From Actinoallomurus purpureus (GTDB lineage: Bacteria; Actinomycetota; Actinomycetes; Streptosporangiales; Streptosporangiaceae): a stretch of 64,000 nucleotides of DNA. Positions within the stretch are counted from its first letter, which is position 1. Every line of letters starts with the position of its first letter. Location of the stretch: the NCBI RefSeq assembly GCF_024055795.1, contig NZ_JAMXMY010000001.1, positions 558,001-622,000 on the forward strand. The letters run 5' to 3'. The position numbers and the translations under genes are program-made. Positions 25,682 to 34,731 of the stretch are shown piece by piece. The notes under the pieces were generated by a model. It saw only the letters and a program-made list of their open reading frames with translations. It was not told where the DNA came from and did no database searches.

Positions 25682-27107
25682 ACTGCCCGGAGGCGACCGG
25701 CCCGGGCGCCGGGCCGGAGCCTGCCAGGTCGTCCACGTGGGCCGGGCCCTGTGCCGCCGGCGGGTCATGGGAGGCAGCCAAGTCCTGCCCGGCCTCCGGG
25801 CCGTACGCACCGGCCGGATCGTGCATGGCGCGGGGCAGGTCAGGCGGGTCCAGGGCGCCGGTCTGGACGGCCGTCACGGTCGGCAGGAGCGACCGGCGGA
25901 CCGTGAGGACCACCGCGGTCGCGCCGATGACGCCCACGGCGCCGATCAGTGTGCCCTCGGTGCCGACCGTCGCGATGACGTAACCACCGCAGAGGGTGCC
26001 GAGCGGGACGGCGCCCAGGGACAGGAAGCGGTTGGCTCCGGCCACGCGGCCCAGCAACCTCGGTGGTATTCGCGACGCCTGGTAGGTGTCCAGGGCGACG
26101 TTCATGTGCGCGCCCATGAAGCCGACCCCGCCCCACGCGAACAGCCACACCCACGGGTGCGATGAGGCGGCGATGACCGCGATGAGAGCGGTCCAGACCC
26201 ACGCGCAGGCGACGATCACCACGGTCGAACCTCTGCTCCGCAGGACCGCCGGGGCGAAGACGGTGCCGACGATGCCGCCGAGACCCGGCGCCGCCAGCAT
26301 CGCGCCGATCATGATCGACGGGAGACCGTGCTCCTTGCCGAGGATGACCAGGAGCACGACGACGGCCTGGAAGACGAAATTGGTGATCGTGCAGACGGTG
26401 AGGGCGGTGCGCAGGAAGAGGTCCGTCCAAAGCCGGGCGAGCCCCTCGATGAGGTCCCGCACGAGCGCGCGCACGCCTCGCCGCCGCGCCGCGACGTCGG
26501 TGATCAGGAACCGGTCGGCCCGGATGGACCCGAGCGCCCCCGCGGAAACGAAACAGCAGACCGCGTCGACGAGGAACGGGATCGTACGACCCAGGCTGTA
26601 CAGCAGTCCCCCGAGCGGTGATCCGAGGAGCAGAGCGACATGGCTCCGGGCCTCATTGGTCGCCATGGCCTCGGACAACCGCTCACGCGGCACGATCTGT
26701 GCGACGGCGCTGACCTCGGCCACGCTGTAGAACGTCAGGCAGATTCCACTGATGGCCGCCGCGCACGTGAGCAGGGACATCGACCGCTCGCCGGCCAGCA
26801 GGAACACGGTCAGGGTCGCCGCCACCGCTCCCCGGAGCAACTGACTCACCAGCATGATGCGCCGGCGGTCCAGCCGGTCGGCCAGGACTCCCGCCGGCAG
26901 GTGCAGCAGCAGGTTGGGCAACGTCCCGGCGGCCGCGACCCAGCCGGCGGCCACCGGCGATCGCATCATCGACAGGGCGAGCAGCGGCCCGGCGACGCTG
27001 GCGCTCATGCTTCCGAGCAGCGACACCGCCGAGCCGCTCCAGAGCAGCAGGAAGTCGTGCCGCCATCGGACGTGGCCTACGGCGGCGGGCGGATCACCGG
27101 GCGGCAT
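25563..27107 (-). CDS. MFS transporter (MFS_3/EntS-like exporter)
   Basis: A 514-residue major-facilitator protein with about twelve helices. FLLLWSGSAVSLLGS in TM1, LPAGVLADRLDRRRIMLVSQ in the loop, and RIPPRLLGRVAGANRFLSLG in the second half fit the MFS_3/EntS family. The C-terminal 110 residues are Pro/Ala-rich and unlike the family, and overlap the convergent coiled-coil gene by 119 bp; the tail may come from a lost stop. Its substrate is unknown, and export of an FxSxx product is possible only by location. Confidence 0.85.
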   Translation of the reverse strand: MPPGDPPAAVGHVRWRHDFLLLWSGSAVSLLGSMSASVAGPLLALSMMRSPVAAGWVAAAGTLPNLLLHLPAGVLADRLDRRRIMLVSQLLRGAVAATLTVFLLAGERSMSLLTCAAAISGICLTFYSVAEVSAVAQIVPRERLSEAMATNEARSHVALLLGSPLGGLLYSLGRTIPFLVDAVCCFVSAGALGSIRADRFLITDVAARRRGVRALVRDLIEGLARLWTDLFLRTALTVCTITNFVFQAVVVLLVILGKEHGLPSIMIGAMLAAPGLGGIVGTVFAPAVLRSRGSTVVIVACAWVWTALIAVIAASSHPWVWLFAWGGVGFMGAHMNVALDTYQASRIPPRLLGRVAGANRFLSLGAVPLGTLCGGYVIATVGTEGTLIGAVGVIGATAVVLTVRRSLLPTVTAVQTGALDPPDLPRAMHDPAGAYGPEAGQDLAASHDPPAAQGPAHVDDLAGSGPAPGPVASGQFTRRVRPRTPSAARNGSASPPALDQPARCSPSERARRLP

Positions 27108-27639
27108 CGATGACCGGAGCCGTGGAAGCGGTCATCGGCTCTGCGCCTCCCCCCGTGACGGCCGTAGTGATCCCCTGTGAACGACGAGAAGCCGTACCGG
27201 GGGAGTCCCGGGTACGGAGTTCGGTTCAGCGGAGTGGCGATGAGCGCCGCCTAACGCGGCACGAGCGGCGATCGCCGTGGTGAAACTACCCCCACGGAAC
27301 CGCGCCACGCAGGGAAACCGCCAATAATGATCACGCCTTGACGAGCCGGGGCCCGGCAAGAGGGAGAGCCGTACCAAAAGACTCGATGATCCGGTGCTCG
27401 TATGCCGAGAATCCCGGCCGGTCGGCGCCTCTCCGGCCTTTTCCCGGAGCCTGTTTCATGGCTGCGGGCGTGCGAACCCGGTGGTCGGTCTGGGGCGCGA
27501 CCGCATGCCGCGATCGGTCGGGTCGGTCAGAGGATGGTGAGTTGCTCGGGGGCGGGGGATCGCTCCGGTGGGGCTTCTTCAACCGTGTGATCGACACGCT
27601 GGAACTCCTCGCCACACGCTGACCGGTCCCCGAGGCGCC
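27108..27639. other. Gene-poor region before the transposase scar
   Basis: Frames here have mixed base composition and no recognised domains. A minus-strand frame ending PAPEQLTIL looks like a C-terminus of an unknown gene. CCGTACC and GGTACGG at about 27196-27222 form an imperfect hairpin. I support no intact gene. Confidence 0.45.
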
Positions 27640-27862
27640 CTCGTTTTGCGAGGGCGGCTGTTGAGCGCGGCGGCTGCGGCGTCCAGCTCGTCCTGGCAGT
27701 GTCGGCTTAGGTCGGTTCCCTTGGGGAAGTATTGGCGCAGCAGCCGGGTGGAAACCCAGACCACCTCGTGGCCGGCGAGTAGCAGTCCGTCGGCCAGGCG
27801 GCGGGCGAACCCTGGGCCATCCTCGATGGCCCAGGTGACAGGTGTGCCGTCGGTGATCGACC
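27640..27862 (-). mobile_element. Composite transposase scar: IS110-like fragment joined to IS30-like C-terminus
   Basis: One minus-strand frame reads [17 protein letters not shown], then [15 protein letters not shown], as in the N-terminal part of IS110-type transposases (27751-27862). It continues without interruption into [19 protein letters not shown] and LNSRPRKT, the C-terminal part of IS30 transposases (27640-27743). Neither transposase is complete and I saw no terminal inverted repeats. A deletion or nested insertion probably made the joint. It cannot be an active element. Confidence 0.78.
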
Positions 27863-27975
27863 GAGCGGCTCATCGACTACATCCGGACGTCCGTCGCGCA
27901 CGCGGGCGGCATCTCCCACGTACGCCGGATCATGGACCTGGCCGACCTGTACGGCGTCCGCTCCGGCTCACACGG
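27863..27975 (+). pseudogene. Remnant of a RspA/mannonate-dehydratase-type enolase-superfamily gene
   Basis: Directly after the transposase scar the plus strand reads [19 protein letters not shown], then [18 protein letters not shown]. This matches the conserved C-terminal part of RspA/D-mannonate dehydratase proteins. There is no start and the frame then loses similarity. It is a fragment left by the rearrangement. Confidence 0.75.
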
Positions 27976-28094
27976 CCTGCAGCGGGCATGGGCGAGACCC
28001 GTCCTGCCTGCTGCACCGCTCGGCTTACGGTGCGGTCTCGGTGGGAACTTCCCGGACCCCGACTGCACGATCGCCGACTACCTGAACAGCGGCT

Positions 28095-29012
28095 TCAGCG
28101 GGCGGGCCGGGCCGGGCGGTACCGGCTACGGAAGGTGGCTGGTGTGGTGCCGGTGCGCTGTGTGAGGTATTTGACGAAGTTGCTGGTGTCGAGGAAGCCG
28201 AGGCGGGTCCCGATGGCCGCGACGGGTTCGTCGCCGTGGGCGAGGAGGCGTTTGGCCTCCAGCACGACGCGACGGTCGATGAACTCCTTGGCGCCGACGC
28301 CGGCCGCGGCGAGCGCAGCCCGGGTCAAGGTGCGCGGCGAGTATCCGAGGACGCGTGCGTAGTGTCCGACGTCTCGGGCCCGGGTGAAGTCGGTTTCGAC
28401 GGCGGCGCGGAAGCGCTGGAAGGTTTCCGCGTGCTCGGCGGGCAGGGTGCCCACGGGTGCGGTCAGGTGGGTCAGGCGCAGCAGGAGCACGGCGAGCAGC
28501 CGCTGGAGGATGGCAGAGCGCGTGGGAGCCGGCATGCGGGTGGTGCCGTATTCGTGGGCGAGGTGTTCAAGGGCCTGGCGCAGGGCGGGGGTGTCCTCTC
28601 CGGCGATCTGCCACAGGGTGCGTCCGAAGGGGTCGTCGAGGCGGACGTCGGTGACGGTGGCGGGGTCGAGGAAGTCGGGCTGGAACAGCACCAGAGTGCC
28701 GGTCGCCGCGCTGAGGTCGCCGAAGCGCTGTACCTGGCCGGGGCGGACCCACAGCCAGGTGCTGTCGGTGACGGCGTAGTCGGCGAAGTCGACCATGTGC
28801 CACAGCAGCCCCTGTTCTACCGTGAGGAGCAGGTGGAAGTCCGGGCGCTGTGCGCGGCCGGCTCCCTCGGCGTCTCGGGTGCCTTCCGGCCCGCCGTGGC
28901 GATGCATGCGGCGGCGCAGTTCGGCGATCGGCATCACCTCGATACCGACCGCGCTGGCGGCCGACGGGACGTACTGGATCTCCGGGATCGCTTCGTGTCG
29001 GTTTTTCACCAC
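28095..29012 (-). CDS. AraC-family transcriptional regulator
   Basis: A 305-residue regulator. The N-terminal part has a cupin-like sensor ([18 protein letters not shown]), and the C-terminal AraC helix-turn-helix reads [22 protein letters not shown] and [21 protein letters not shown]. It is divergent from the DsbA-family and NAD(P)-binding genes and probably regulates them, with control sites in the 140-bp spacer. The effector is unknown. Confidence 0.9.
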   Translation of the reverse strand: MVKNRHEAIPEIQYVPSAASAVGIEVMPIAELRRRMHRHGGPEGTRDAEGAGRAQRPDFHLLLTVEQGLLWHMVDFADYAVTDSTWLWVRPGQVQRFGDLSAATGTLVLFQPDFLDPATVTDVRLDDPFGRTLWQIAGEDTPALRQALEHLAHEYGTTRMPAPTRSAILQRLLAVLLLRLTHLTAPVGTLPAEHAETFQRFRAAVETDFTRARDVGHYARVLGYSPRTLTRAALAAAGVGAKEFIDRRVVLEAKRLLAHGDEPVAAIGTRLGFLDTSNFVKYLTQRTGTTPATFRSRYRPARPAR

Positions 29013-29152
29013 GACGAGACCTCACCGTACCTGGGCGGAACCTTTCGCGGCTCCTACCTTTGAAGTCAGTCGAGAGCATATGCGGCGGCAAGGACGTCGC
29101 AGCTCCCGGCCGATATCGATGACTGACTTCTACCAATGTCAGGAGGCCCAGA

Positions 29153-29791
29153 ATTACCGACCGTATCCGTCTGACCTACGCGTTCGACGCCTACTGCGGC
29201 TGGTGCTACGGCTTCGAGACAGCGTTGCGGCAGTTCGCGGACGGCAACGCGGACCGTATCGAGCTGCGGGTGTTGTCCGGGGGGCTGTTCTCCGGCCCGC
29301 GTGCCCTGCCCGTGGCGGCGTACCCGCACATCCCGGCCGCCGACCAGCGCATCGCCATCGCCACCGGGGTCGCCTTCGGTGACGGCTACCAGCAGGTCCT
29401 GGCCGAGGGCACCGCGGTGATGGACTCCACCGACGCCGCCACCGGCCTGGTCGCACTGCGCCGCCAGGCTCCCGGACGCACTCTGGAACTGGCGGGCGCC
29501 CTGCAGCGTGCCTGGTACGTCGACGGCCGCAGTCTCTCCGACGTCGACGTGCACCGGTCCATCGCCGCCGGGCACGGCCTCGACGCCGACGCCGTCGCCG
29601 AAGCCTTCCTCGACCCGGCCACTCGCACCGAAGCCGAAGGCGAATTCAGGGAACTGCGCCGGCTCGGTGTCGACGCCTACCCGACCCTGCTCCTGCACAC
29701 CCCCACCGGTACCCACCGGCTCGGCGGACCGGTCTCCAGCGCCCTCCAGCTCACCGAGGCGCTCGATCGGTATCCGGCCGCCTCGGCCTGA
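29153..29791 (+). CDS. DsbA-family protein (thioredoxin-fold CGWC), apparent ATT start
   Basis: A 212-residue thioredoxin-fold oxidoreductase. LTYAFDAYCGWCYGFETAL carries the CxxC active site at the N-terminus, and GVDAYPTLLLHTP has the cis-Pro. There is no signal peptide, so it is a cytoplasmic FrnE-like DsbA protein. No ATG/GTG/TTG gives the CGWC motif: the frame is closed by TGA at 29120, and a perfect AGGAGG (29141-29146) sits six bases before ATT 29153. That makes ATT the best start. It is co-directional with the NAD(P)-binding gene. Confidence 0.85.
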   Translation: MTDRIRLTYAFDAYCGWCYGFETALRQFADGNADRIELRVLSGGLFSGPRALPVAAYPHIPAADQRIAIATGVAFGDGYQQVLAEGTAVMDSTDAATGLVALRRQAPGRTLELAGALQRAWYVDGRSLSDVDVHRSIAAGHGLDADAVAEAFLDPATRTEAEGEFRELRRLGVDAYPTLLLHTPTGTHRLGGPVSSALQLTEALDRYPAASA

Positions 29792-29836
29792 GCTCCCACC
29801 GAACCACCACGACAGATCACGAAGGAAAGCACTGCC

Positions 29837-30487
29837 ATGACGAACATCGCTGTTTTCGGCGCCAACGGCACCATCGGCTCCGCCATCGTCCGCGAGGCCC
29901 TTGACCGTGGCCACACCGTCACCGCCGTCGTCCGCGACCCCGCCAAGGCCACCGAACGCCACGCGAACCTGGCCGTCACCACCGGCGACGTCCTCGACGC
30001 CCAGTCGGTCGCCGCCGCCGCGAAGGGTCACGACGTCGTCGTCAGCGCTGTCGGCGGCGGTGACGGCCCGGGCCACATCGCCACCATCAAGCCTGCCGCC
30101 GTCGCCCTCACCGAAGGAGTGCGGACCCTCGGCGGGCAGGCCCCCCGCCTGATCGCCGTCGGCGGCGCCGGTTCCCTGAGCACCCCCGACGGCAAGCAGG
30201 TGTGGGACGCCCCGGGCCTGCCCGACTTCCTGCTGCAGATCATGCACGCCCACGGCGACGCCCTCGACTACTACCGGACCGTCACCGACGTCGACTGGAC
30301 CAACATCAGCCCCGCGGCCAGCATCGAGCCCGGCACCCGCAGCGGCAGTTACCGCACCGCCCTGGACGACCTCATCACCGATGACGATGGCAACAGCGCC
30401 ATCACGGTGGAGGACTACGCGGTCGCCCTCCTCGACGAGATCGAGCAGCCCCGCCACCGCCGGCAGCGCTTCACCGTCGGCTACTGA
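29837..30487 (+). CDS. NAD(P)H-binding oxidoreductase (atypical SDR, NmrA-like)
   Basis: A 216-residue Rossmann-fold protein. FGANGTIGSAIVREALDRGH is the GxxGxxG dinucleotide motif, and DVVVSAVGGGDG and DWTNISPAASI fit the NAD(P)H-binding SDR subgroup. It is probably cytoplasmic. It follows the DsbA-family gene by 45 bp in an apparent operon controlled by the divergent AraC gene. A role in redox or electrophile detoxification is possible but not shown. Confidence 0.87.
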   Translation: MTNIAVFGANGTIGSAIVREALDRGHTVTAVVRDPAKATERHANLAVTTGDVLDAQSVAAAAKGHDVVVSAVGGGDGPGHIATIKPAAVALTEGVRTLGGQAPRLIAVGGAGSLSTPDGKQVWDAPGLPDFLLQIMHAHGDALDYYRTVTDVDWTNISPAASIEPGTRSGSYRTALDDLITDDDGNSAITVEDYAVALLDEIEQPRHRRQRFTVGY

Positions 30488-30552
30488 CCGACAGGCACAG
30501 GCTCACTTCTTTTCTTAGTCACTCTTGGCAATGTCGTGGCGCATACCCGACA

Positions 30553-30570
30553 TCCAGTCGGACGACTGGA
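30553..30570. promoter_or_regulatory. Perfect 18-bp palindromic operator
   Basis: TCCAGTC-GGAC-GACTGGA has perfect 7-bp arms. It lies upstream of the truncated SDR. Its size is typical for a TetR-type dimer, but no such regulator is nearby. Confidence 0.65.
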
Positions 30571-30586
30571 CTGTACGGTTTTCGGT

Positions 30587-30609
30587 GTAACTCCTGATCA
30601 AGGAGTTAC
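30587..30609 (+). promoter_or_regulatory. Hairpin containing the ribosome-binding site of a short broken ORF
   Basis: GTAACTCCT and AGGAGTTAC are perfect 9-bp arms around a 5-base loop. The 3' arm holds AGGAG, nine bases before ATG 30615. That ORF runs only 13 codons before a stop, apparently because of a deletion joining it to SDR sequence in another frame. The hairpin could hide the ribosome site or be an operator. Confidence 0.55.
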
Positions 30610-30630
30610 CTCCGATGACGACAACTAGAC

Positions 30631-31176
30631 GACGCAGCGGTGCGGGCGATGTATGAGACCAACGTGTTCGGTGTCCTTGCCGTACAGCGTGCCGTGCTGC
30701 CTGTGCTGCGACGCCAGCGTTCTGGGCACGTGATCAACGTCAGTTCCATCGTGGGTTTTGCGACGGCGCCGGGCTGGGGTGTTTACGCGTCGTCGAAGTT
30801 CGCCGTCGAGGGGTTCACCGAGACTCTCGCGACCGAGCTGGCGCCTTTGGGTGTGCATGTGACGCTCGTGGAGCCGGGCTTCTTCCGCACCGACTTCCTC
30901 GACCCGGCCAGCCTGAACACCGACGTCGAGGTGATCGATGACTACGCGGCCACGGCCGGCGCGATGCGTGATGCCGCTGCGGGCCTCAACCACGCCCAGC
31001 CCGGCGACCCGGCCAAGGCGGCCCGGGCCATCGTCGAGATCGCCTCCGCTTCCCAGCCGCCACTGCGACTCCAACTCGGAGCCGACACCCTGCAGGCGTT
31101 CGAAGCCAAGCTGGACAGCTTCCACAAGGAACTGGACGCCTGGCGGCACGTCGCCCTCTCCACCGACCACGACTAA
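30631..31176 (+). pseudogene. N-terminally truncated short-chain dehydrogenase
   Basis: About 180 residues of a classical SDR: METNVFG-type YETNVFGVLAVQRAVLPVLR, the catalytic Ser in VINVSSIVGF, Tyr and Lys in YASSKFAVEGF, and PGFFRTDF. The first 80-90 residues, including the NAD(P) GxxxGxG motif, are missing, and the frame is closed by TGA at 30616. GTG 30640 could start translation but the product would not bind cofactor. The upstream ATG at 30615 is in another frame. This looks like a deletion of the 5' part of the gene. Confidence 0.82.
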
Positions 31177-31204
31177 AACCAACAAGGCTCTACCCGTGGC
31201 CAAT

Positions 31205-34048
31205 ATGGATGGCACGGATTCGATGAACGGACCCGACTCATGCCAGGGAGCAGCGACGGCCGGCCCTCTTCAGCGCCTTAGGGTTTGTCCAGTGGACGAG
31301 CTGTTCGGGCGGGACGAGGAATGTGGTCGGCTGGCGGCAGCGCTCGAGGATGCCCGGCAGGGGATGAGTGCGGTCGTCGTACTGCGGGGCGGGCCCGGGA
31401 CCGGCAAGAGCGCACTGCTCGATCACGTTCGGTCCACGGCGGCCGCCGACTTCGAGATCATGCGTTTCGACGCCGTGGAATCTGAGACCGAGCTCGGTTT
31501 CGCCGCGCTGCACCAGCTGCTCAGGCCGCATTTGGCTCAGCTGTCCACGTTGCCCGATCCGCAGCGTGACGCACTGTGCCAGGTGTTCGGGCTTCAGGAG
31601 CGGACCAGTCCGCCGGACCGTTTCCTCGTCGGGCTGGCCTCGCTCGGGCTGCTGGCCGCGCGCGCCGAGAACGGCCCGTTGCTGTGCCTGGTGGATGACG
31701 CCCACTGGCTCGATGAGGAGTCCGCGGCGGTGCTCGCCTTCGTGGCTCGCCGGCTGTACGCGGACTCCGTCGCGATGGTGTTCGCCGTCCGGGATCAGAC
31801 GGATCGCGTCGACCATCTGGCGGGGCTGCCTGAGCTGGCCGTGACCAGTCTGGGTGCGGAAGCGGCCGGGCGGCTGCTGGAATCGGCGGTGTCCGGTGTC
31901 CTGGATCCAGACGTCCGCAGCCGGGTGGTCGTCTCTACCGGAGGCAATCCTCTCGCCTTGATCGAGGCGGCCCGGGAACTGAGTTCCGATCAGCTCAGCG
32001 GTGAGGCGCCGTTGCCGGAGCCCATCCCGCTCGGCCGGGCCCTGGAACGGAAGTACCTGCGCGAAGCGCTGGCGCTGCCACCGCAGACGCGGACTCTGCT
32101 GCTGGCCTCCGCGGCCGACCCCACGAGTGATCCGAACGTGCTGTGGCGGGCCGGTCCGGAACTGGGCTTCGATGCGACCGCCGCCGCGGCCGCCGAGGAG
32201 CGGCACCTCCTTTCGATCCGGGAGACCGTCAAGTTCCGCCATCCTCTGATCCGCTCGGCCGTCTATTACGGCGCCCCGCTGTCGCAGCGTGCGAGGGTCC
32301 ACGCCGCTCTGGCCGAGGTCGCGGGAGACCTCGGCGAAGTCGACCTGCGCGCCTGGCACTTGGCGGCGGCGGCAACCGACCCGGACGACGTCGTGGCGAC
32401 GGAGCTCGAACGCGCCGCGGAGCGCATCCGCGATCGCGGCGGCTGGACCGGCAGTTCGACGCTTCTGGCGCGAGCCGCATCCTTGACGCCGGACCTGCCC
32501 ACCCGTGCCCGCCGCCTCCTGGCGGCGGCGGAGGCCAGCGCCGTGGCCGGCTCACCCGGACGAGCCCAGGCCCTGCTCGACGAGGCGGCCGCCCACCGCG
32601 AGGACCGGCGCTACACCGGCGTGCTGCAGCGCGTTCAAGCGCGGATCCACCGTCTTATGGGCGCGCCGGCGGCGGCGACCTACTCCCTGTTGGCGGCGGC
32701 CCGGGAGCTGGGATCCGTCGACATCCGGCTTGCTCGCGACATCCTCGTGGAAGCGCTCGTCCAGGCGCAGATCAGCGGCTCGCTCGCGCCGCAGGGTGCA
32801 TCACGCCTCAGCGTGGCCGAGACGGTCCGTTCCCTGCCGCTTCCTGCCGGGACACCGGCTACGACGGGCGACGCGGTGCTCGAAGCCGACACGGCGGTCC
32901 ATCTCGAAGGACTCGGCGGCGCAGGCCCGCGGCTTCAGCAGGCCATTGAGGCGGTACGGCGTGAGGAGTCGACGGATCCTGAACTGTTCCAGTGGCTGGC
33001 CGCAGCCTGCTCGCACGCGACCATCCTCGGCGACGACATCGCCCTGCACGAACTCGCCTGGCGGCTGGAGGCTGAAGCCCGGCGGCAAGGTGCCGTCATC
33101 CCGATGGCCCTGGCCCTCAGCCACACGGCGCTGTCCGAGCTGATCGCCGGCCGCATCGCGGAATCGGAGCGCCTGTTCGACCAGTCTGCGGCGCTGGAAG
33201 AAGCCCGGGGTTCACAGCTGTACCTGGGCGCCCTGCTCGTCGCCGCGTGGCGCGGACGGTTCGAGGAGGCCCGTGCACTGACGGAAGCCGTCCAGGAGCA
33301 CGCCGCCCGCACCGGCCAGGGGTATCAGCTGATCTTCTACGACTACGCACGCAGCGTGATCGAGCTGAGCCAGGGCCGGTACCACGAGGCGTACCTCAGT
33401 CTGGAGGACAAGATCGGGGACACCTGCCAGGTCAAGTTCGCCCTTGTCGACATGGTCGAGGCAGCGGCCCGTTGCGGCAAGGACGACGAGGCGACGCGTC
33501 TGCTGGAACGCCTGTCCCATCTCGCCGACAGGAGCCCCGTTCCGGGCCTGCTCGGTGACCTTGCCCGCGCGCAGGCACTGACCACCGCCGACCCCTCGGC
33601 TGCGGAAGAGCTGTACCTGCGGGCCATCCGGCATCATGAGAACACTCGGGGCCCGTCGCGCAGGGCGCGGAGCCATCAGCTCTACGGGGAATGGCTACGG
33701 CGAGAGCGCAGAACCAAGGAGGCGCGTTACGAACTGCGGATCGCCTATGAGCTCTTCGACGGAATGGGCGCTCAAGGCTACGCGGCCCGTACGGCACAGG
33801 AGCTTTACGCGGCCGGCGATCCGGTTCAGTCCCGTGGGGACGCGCACGGCGGTGGCAGTCGGCTGACTCCCCAGGAGGCGCGTGTCGCCCGCTTGGCGGC
33901 CGGCGGGGCCACGAACGCGGAGATCGCGGCCCAGCTGTACCTCAGCGTGCATACCGTGGACTACCACTTGCGGAAGGTGTTCCGGAAACTCGACGTCCAT
34001 TCCCGGCGCGAGCTGGCCGACCGGCGAGATCGCATCACCTCGGCGTAG
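31205..34048 (+). CDS. Large LuxR-family ATPase regulator
   Basis: A regulator of about 947 residues. LFGRDEECGRLAAAL leads to the P-loop GGPGTGKSA and Walker B LLCLVDDAHWLDEES, an AAA/STAND ATPase. A long helical region follows, then a C-terminal LuxR domain LTPQEARVARLAAGGATNAE. Such LAL-type proteins activate metabolic or secondary-metabolite genes. The start is uncertain: 31205 and 31223 (ATG) and a GTG at about 31290 are in frame, none with a strong ribosome site. It follows the broken SDR on the same strand. Confidence 0.88.
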   Translation: MDGTDSMNGPDSCQGAATAGPLQRLRVCPVDELFGRDEECGRLAAALEDARQGMSAVVVLRGGPGTGKSALLDHVRSTAAADFEIMRFDAVESETELGFAALHQLLRPHLAQLSTLPDPQRDALCQVFGLQERTSPPDRFLVGLASLGLLAARAENGPLLCLVDDAHWLDEESAAVLAFVARRLYADSVAMVFAVRDQTDRVDHLAGLPELAVTSLGAEAAGRLLESAVSGVLDPDVRSRVVVSTGGNPLALIEAARELSSDQLSGEAPLPEPIPLGRALERKYLREALALPPQTRTLLLASAADPTSDPNVLWRAGPELGFDATAAAAAEERHLLSIRETVKFRHPLIRSAVYYGAPLSQRARVHAALAEVAGDLGEVDLRAWHLAAAATDPDDVVATELERAAERIRDRGGWTGSSTLLARAASLTPDLPTRARRLLAAAEASAVAGSPGRAQALLDEAAAHREDRRYTGVLQRVQARIHRLMGAPAAATYSLLAAARELGSVDIRLARDILVEALVQAQISGSLAPQGASRLSVAETVRSLPLPAGTPATTGDAVLEADTAVHLEGLGGAGPRLQQAIEAVRREESTDPELFQWLAAACSHATILGDDIALHELAWRLEAEARRQGAVIPMALALSHTALSELIAGRIAESERLFDQSAALEEARGSQLYLGALLVAAWRGRFEEARALTEAVQEHAARTGQGYQLIFYDYARSVIELSQGRYHEAYLSLEDKIGDTCQVKFALVDMVEAAARCGKDDEATRLLERLSHLADRSPVPGLLGDLARAQALTTADPSAAEELYLRAIRHHENTRGPSRRARSHQLYGEWLRRERRTKEARYELRIAYELFDGMGAQGYAARTAQELYAAGDPVQSRGDAHGGGSRLTPQEARVARLAAGGATNAEIAAQLYLSVHTVDYHLRKVFRKLDVHSRRELADRRDRITSA

Positions 34049-34084
34049 GGCTGCGGCGCCGGTCGGCGACTGCCAAGCGGGGCA

Positions 34085-34507
34085 TCAGCCCTTGCCGAGG
34101 AGTTCGCGCACGTGCGTCACGATTTCGTCGTTGGTGTAGGCGTGTCCGCCGATGCCCCAGCCCCCGGGAACCGCCTCGGTCAGGGCGACCCAGGTTCGTT
34201 CCGCCAGTGAGGGGTCTCCGGATGCCTTGGCCACCAGTTCGGAGATCTCCTTGACCAGGCCGAGTTGCTGCTCCCGGTCGAGGGCGCCGGCGTTGGTGGT
34301 CACGGTGACGCGCACATGGTCGTTGCTGCCACCCGCGGTGGAAAAGGCGTCCCCGTCCAGCTCGTGGATGAAAGCGGCCGTGTTGTCGGTAAAGAACGGG
34401 ATGACGGGAACCTTCTCCCATCGCATGATCGCTTGAGCGAGCTCCTGCGCCAAACCCTTGCGGTCCTTGATGACTCCCCGGGCGGCGTACACGTCGATCA
34501 TTGGCAT
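34085..34507 (-). CDS. Tautomerase-family protein (4-oxalocrotonate tautomerase-like)
   Basis: A 140-residue protein starting MPMIDVYAARGVI, with the catalytic Pro exposed after Met removal. The repeat-like second half and PGGWGIGGHAY tail fit longer tautomerase-family members. An upstream in-frame extension to 34735 is unlikely to be coding. It converges with the LuxR regulator. The physiological substrate is unknown. Confidence 0.82.
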   Translation of the reverse strand: MPMIDVYAARGVIKDRKGLAQELAQAIMRWEKVPVIPFFTDNTAAFIHELDGDAFSTAGGSNDHVRVTVTTNAGALDREQQLGLVKEISELVAKASGDPSLAERTWVALTEAVPGGWGIGGHAYTNDEIVTHVRELLGKG

Positions 34508-34731
34508 GAGGGATCCCTGCTGTGCTGAGTGGGCGCCGTTTCGGCTCCCAGTACGGGCTTTCGTGCGACCCTGCCGGTCCTCGGCAGGCGTGGACATCAC
34601 GCGACGCACGTAGTCCCGTCGTAGCGGCTCGTAGGCGAGCGCCCCAGCACGGTACGGCGCAGCGCCCGTGCACACGCAACCTGAAACGGCGGCGGGGCAG
34701 GCCATTGACCGGCACGTCCCCGGGTACGCCT

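Noticed and set aside
27331-27873. 180-aa minus-strand ORF in the scar region
   Set aside because: Runs across transposase fragments in the wrong frame; no domain.
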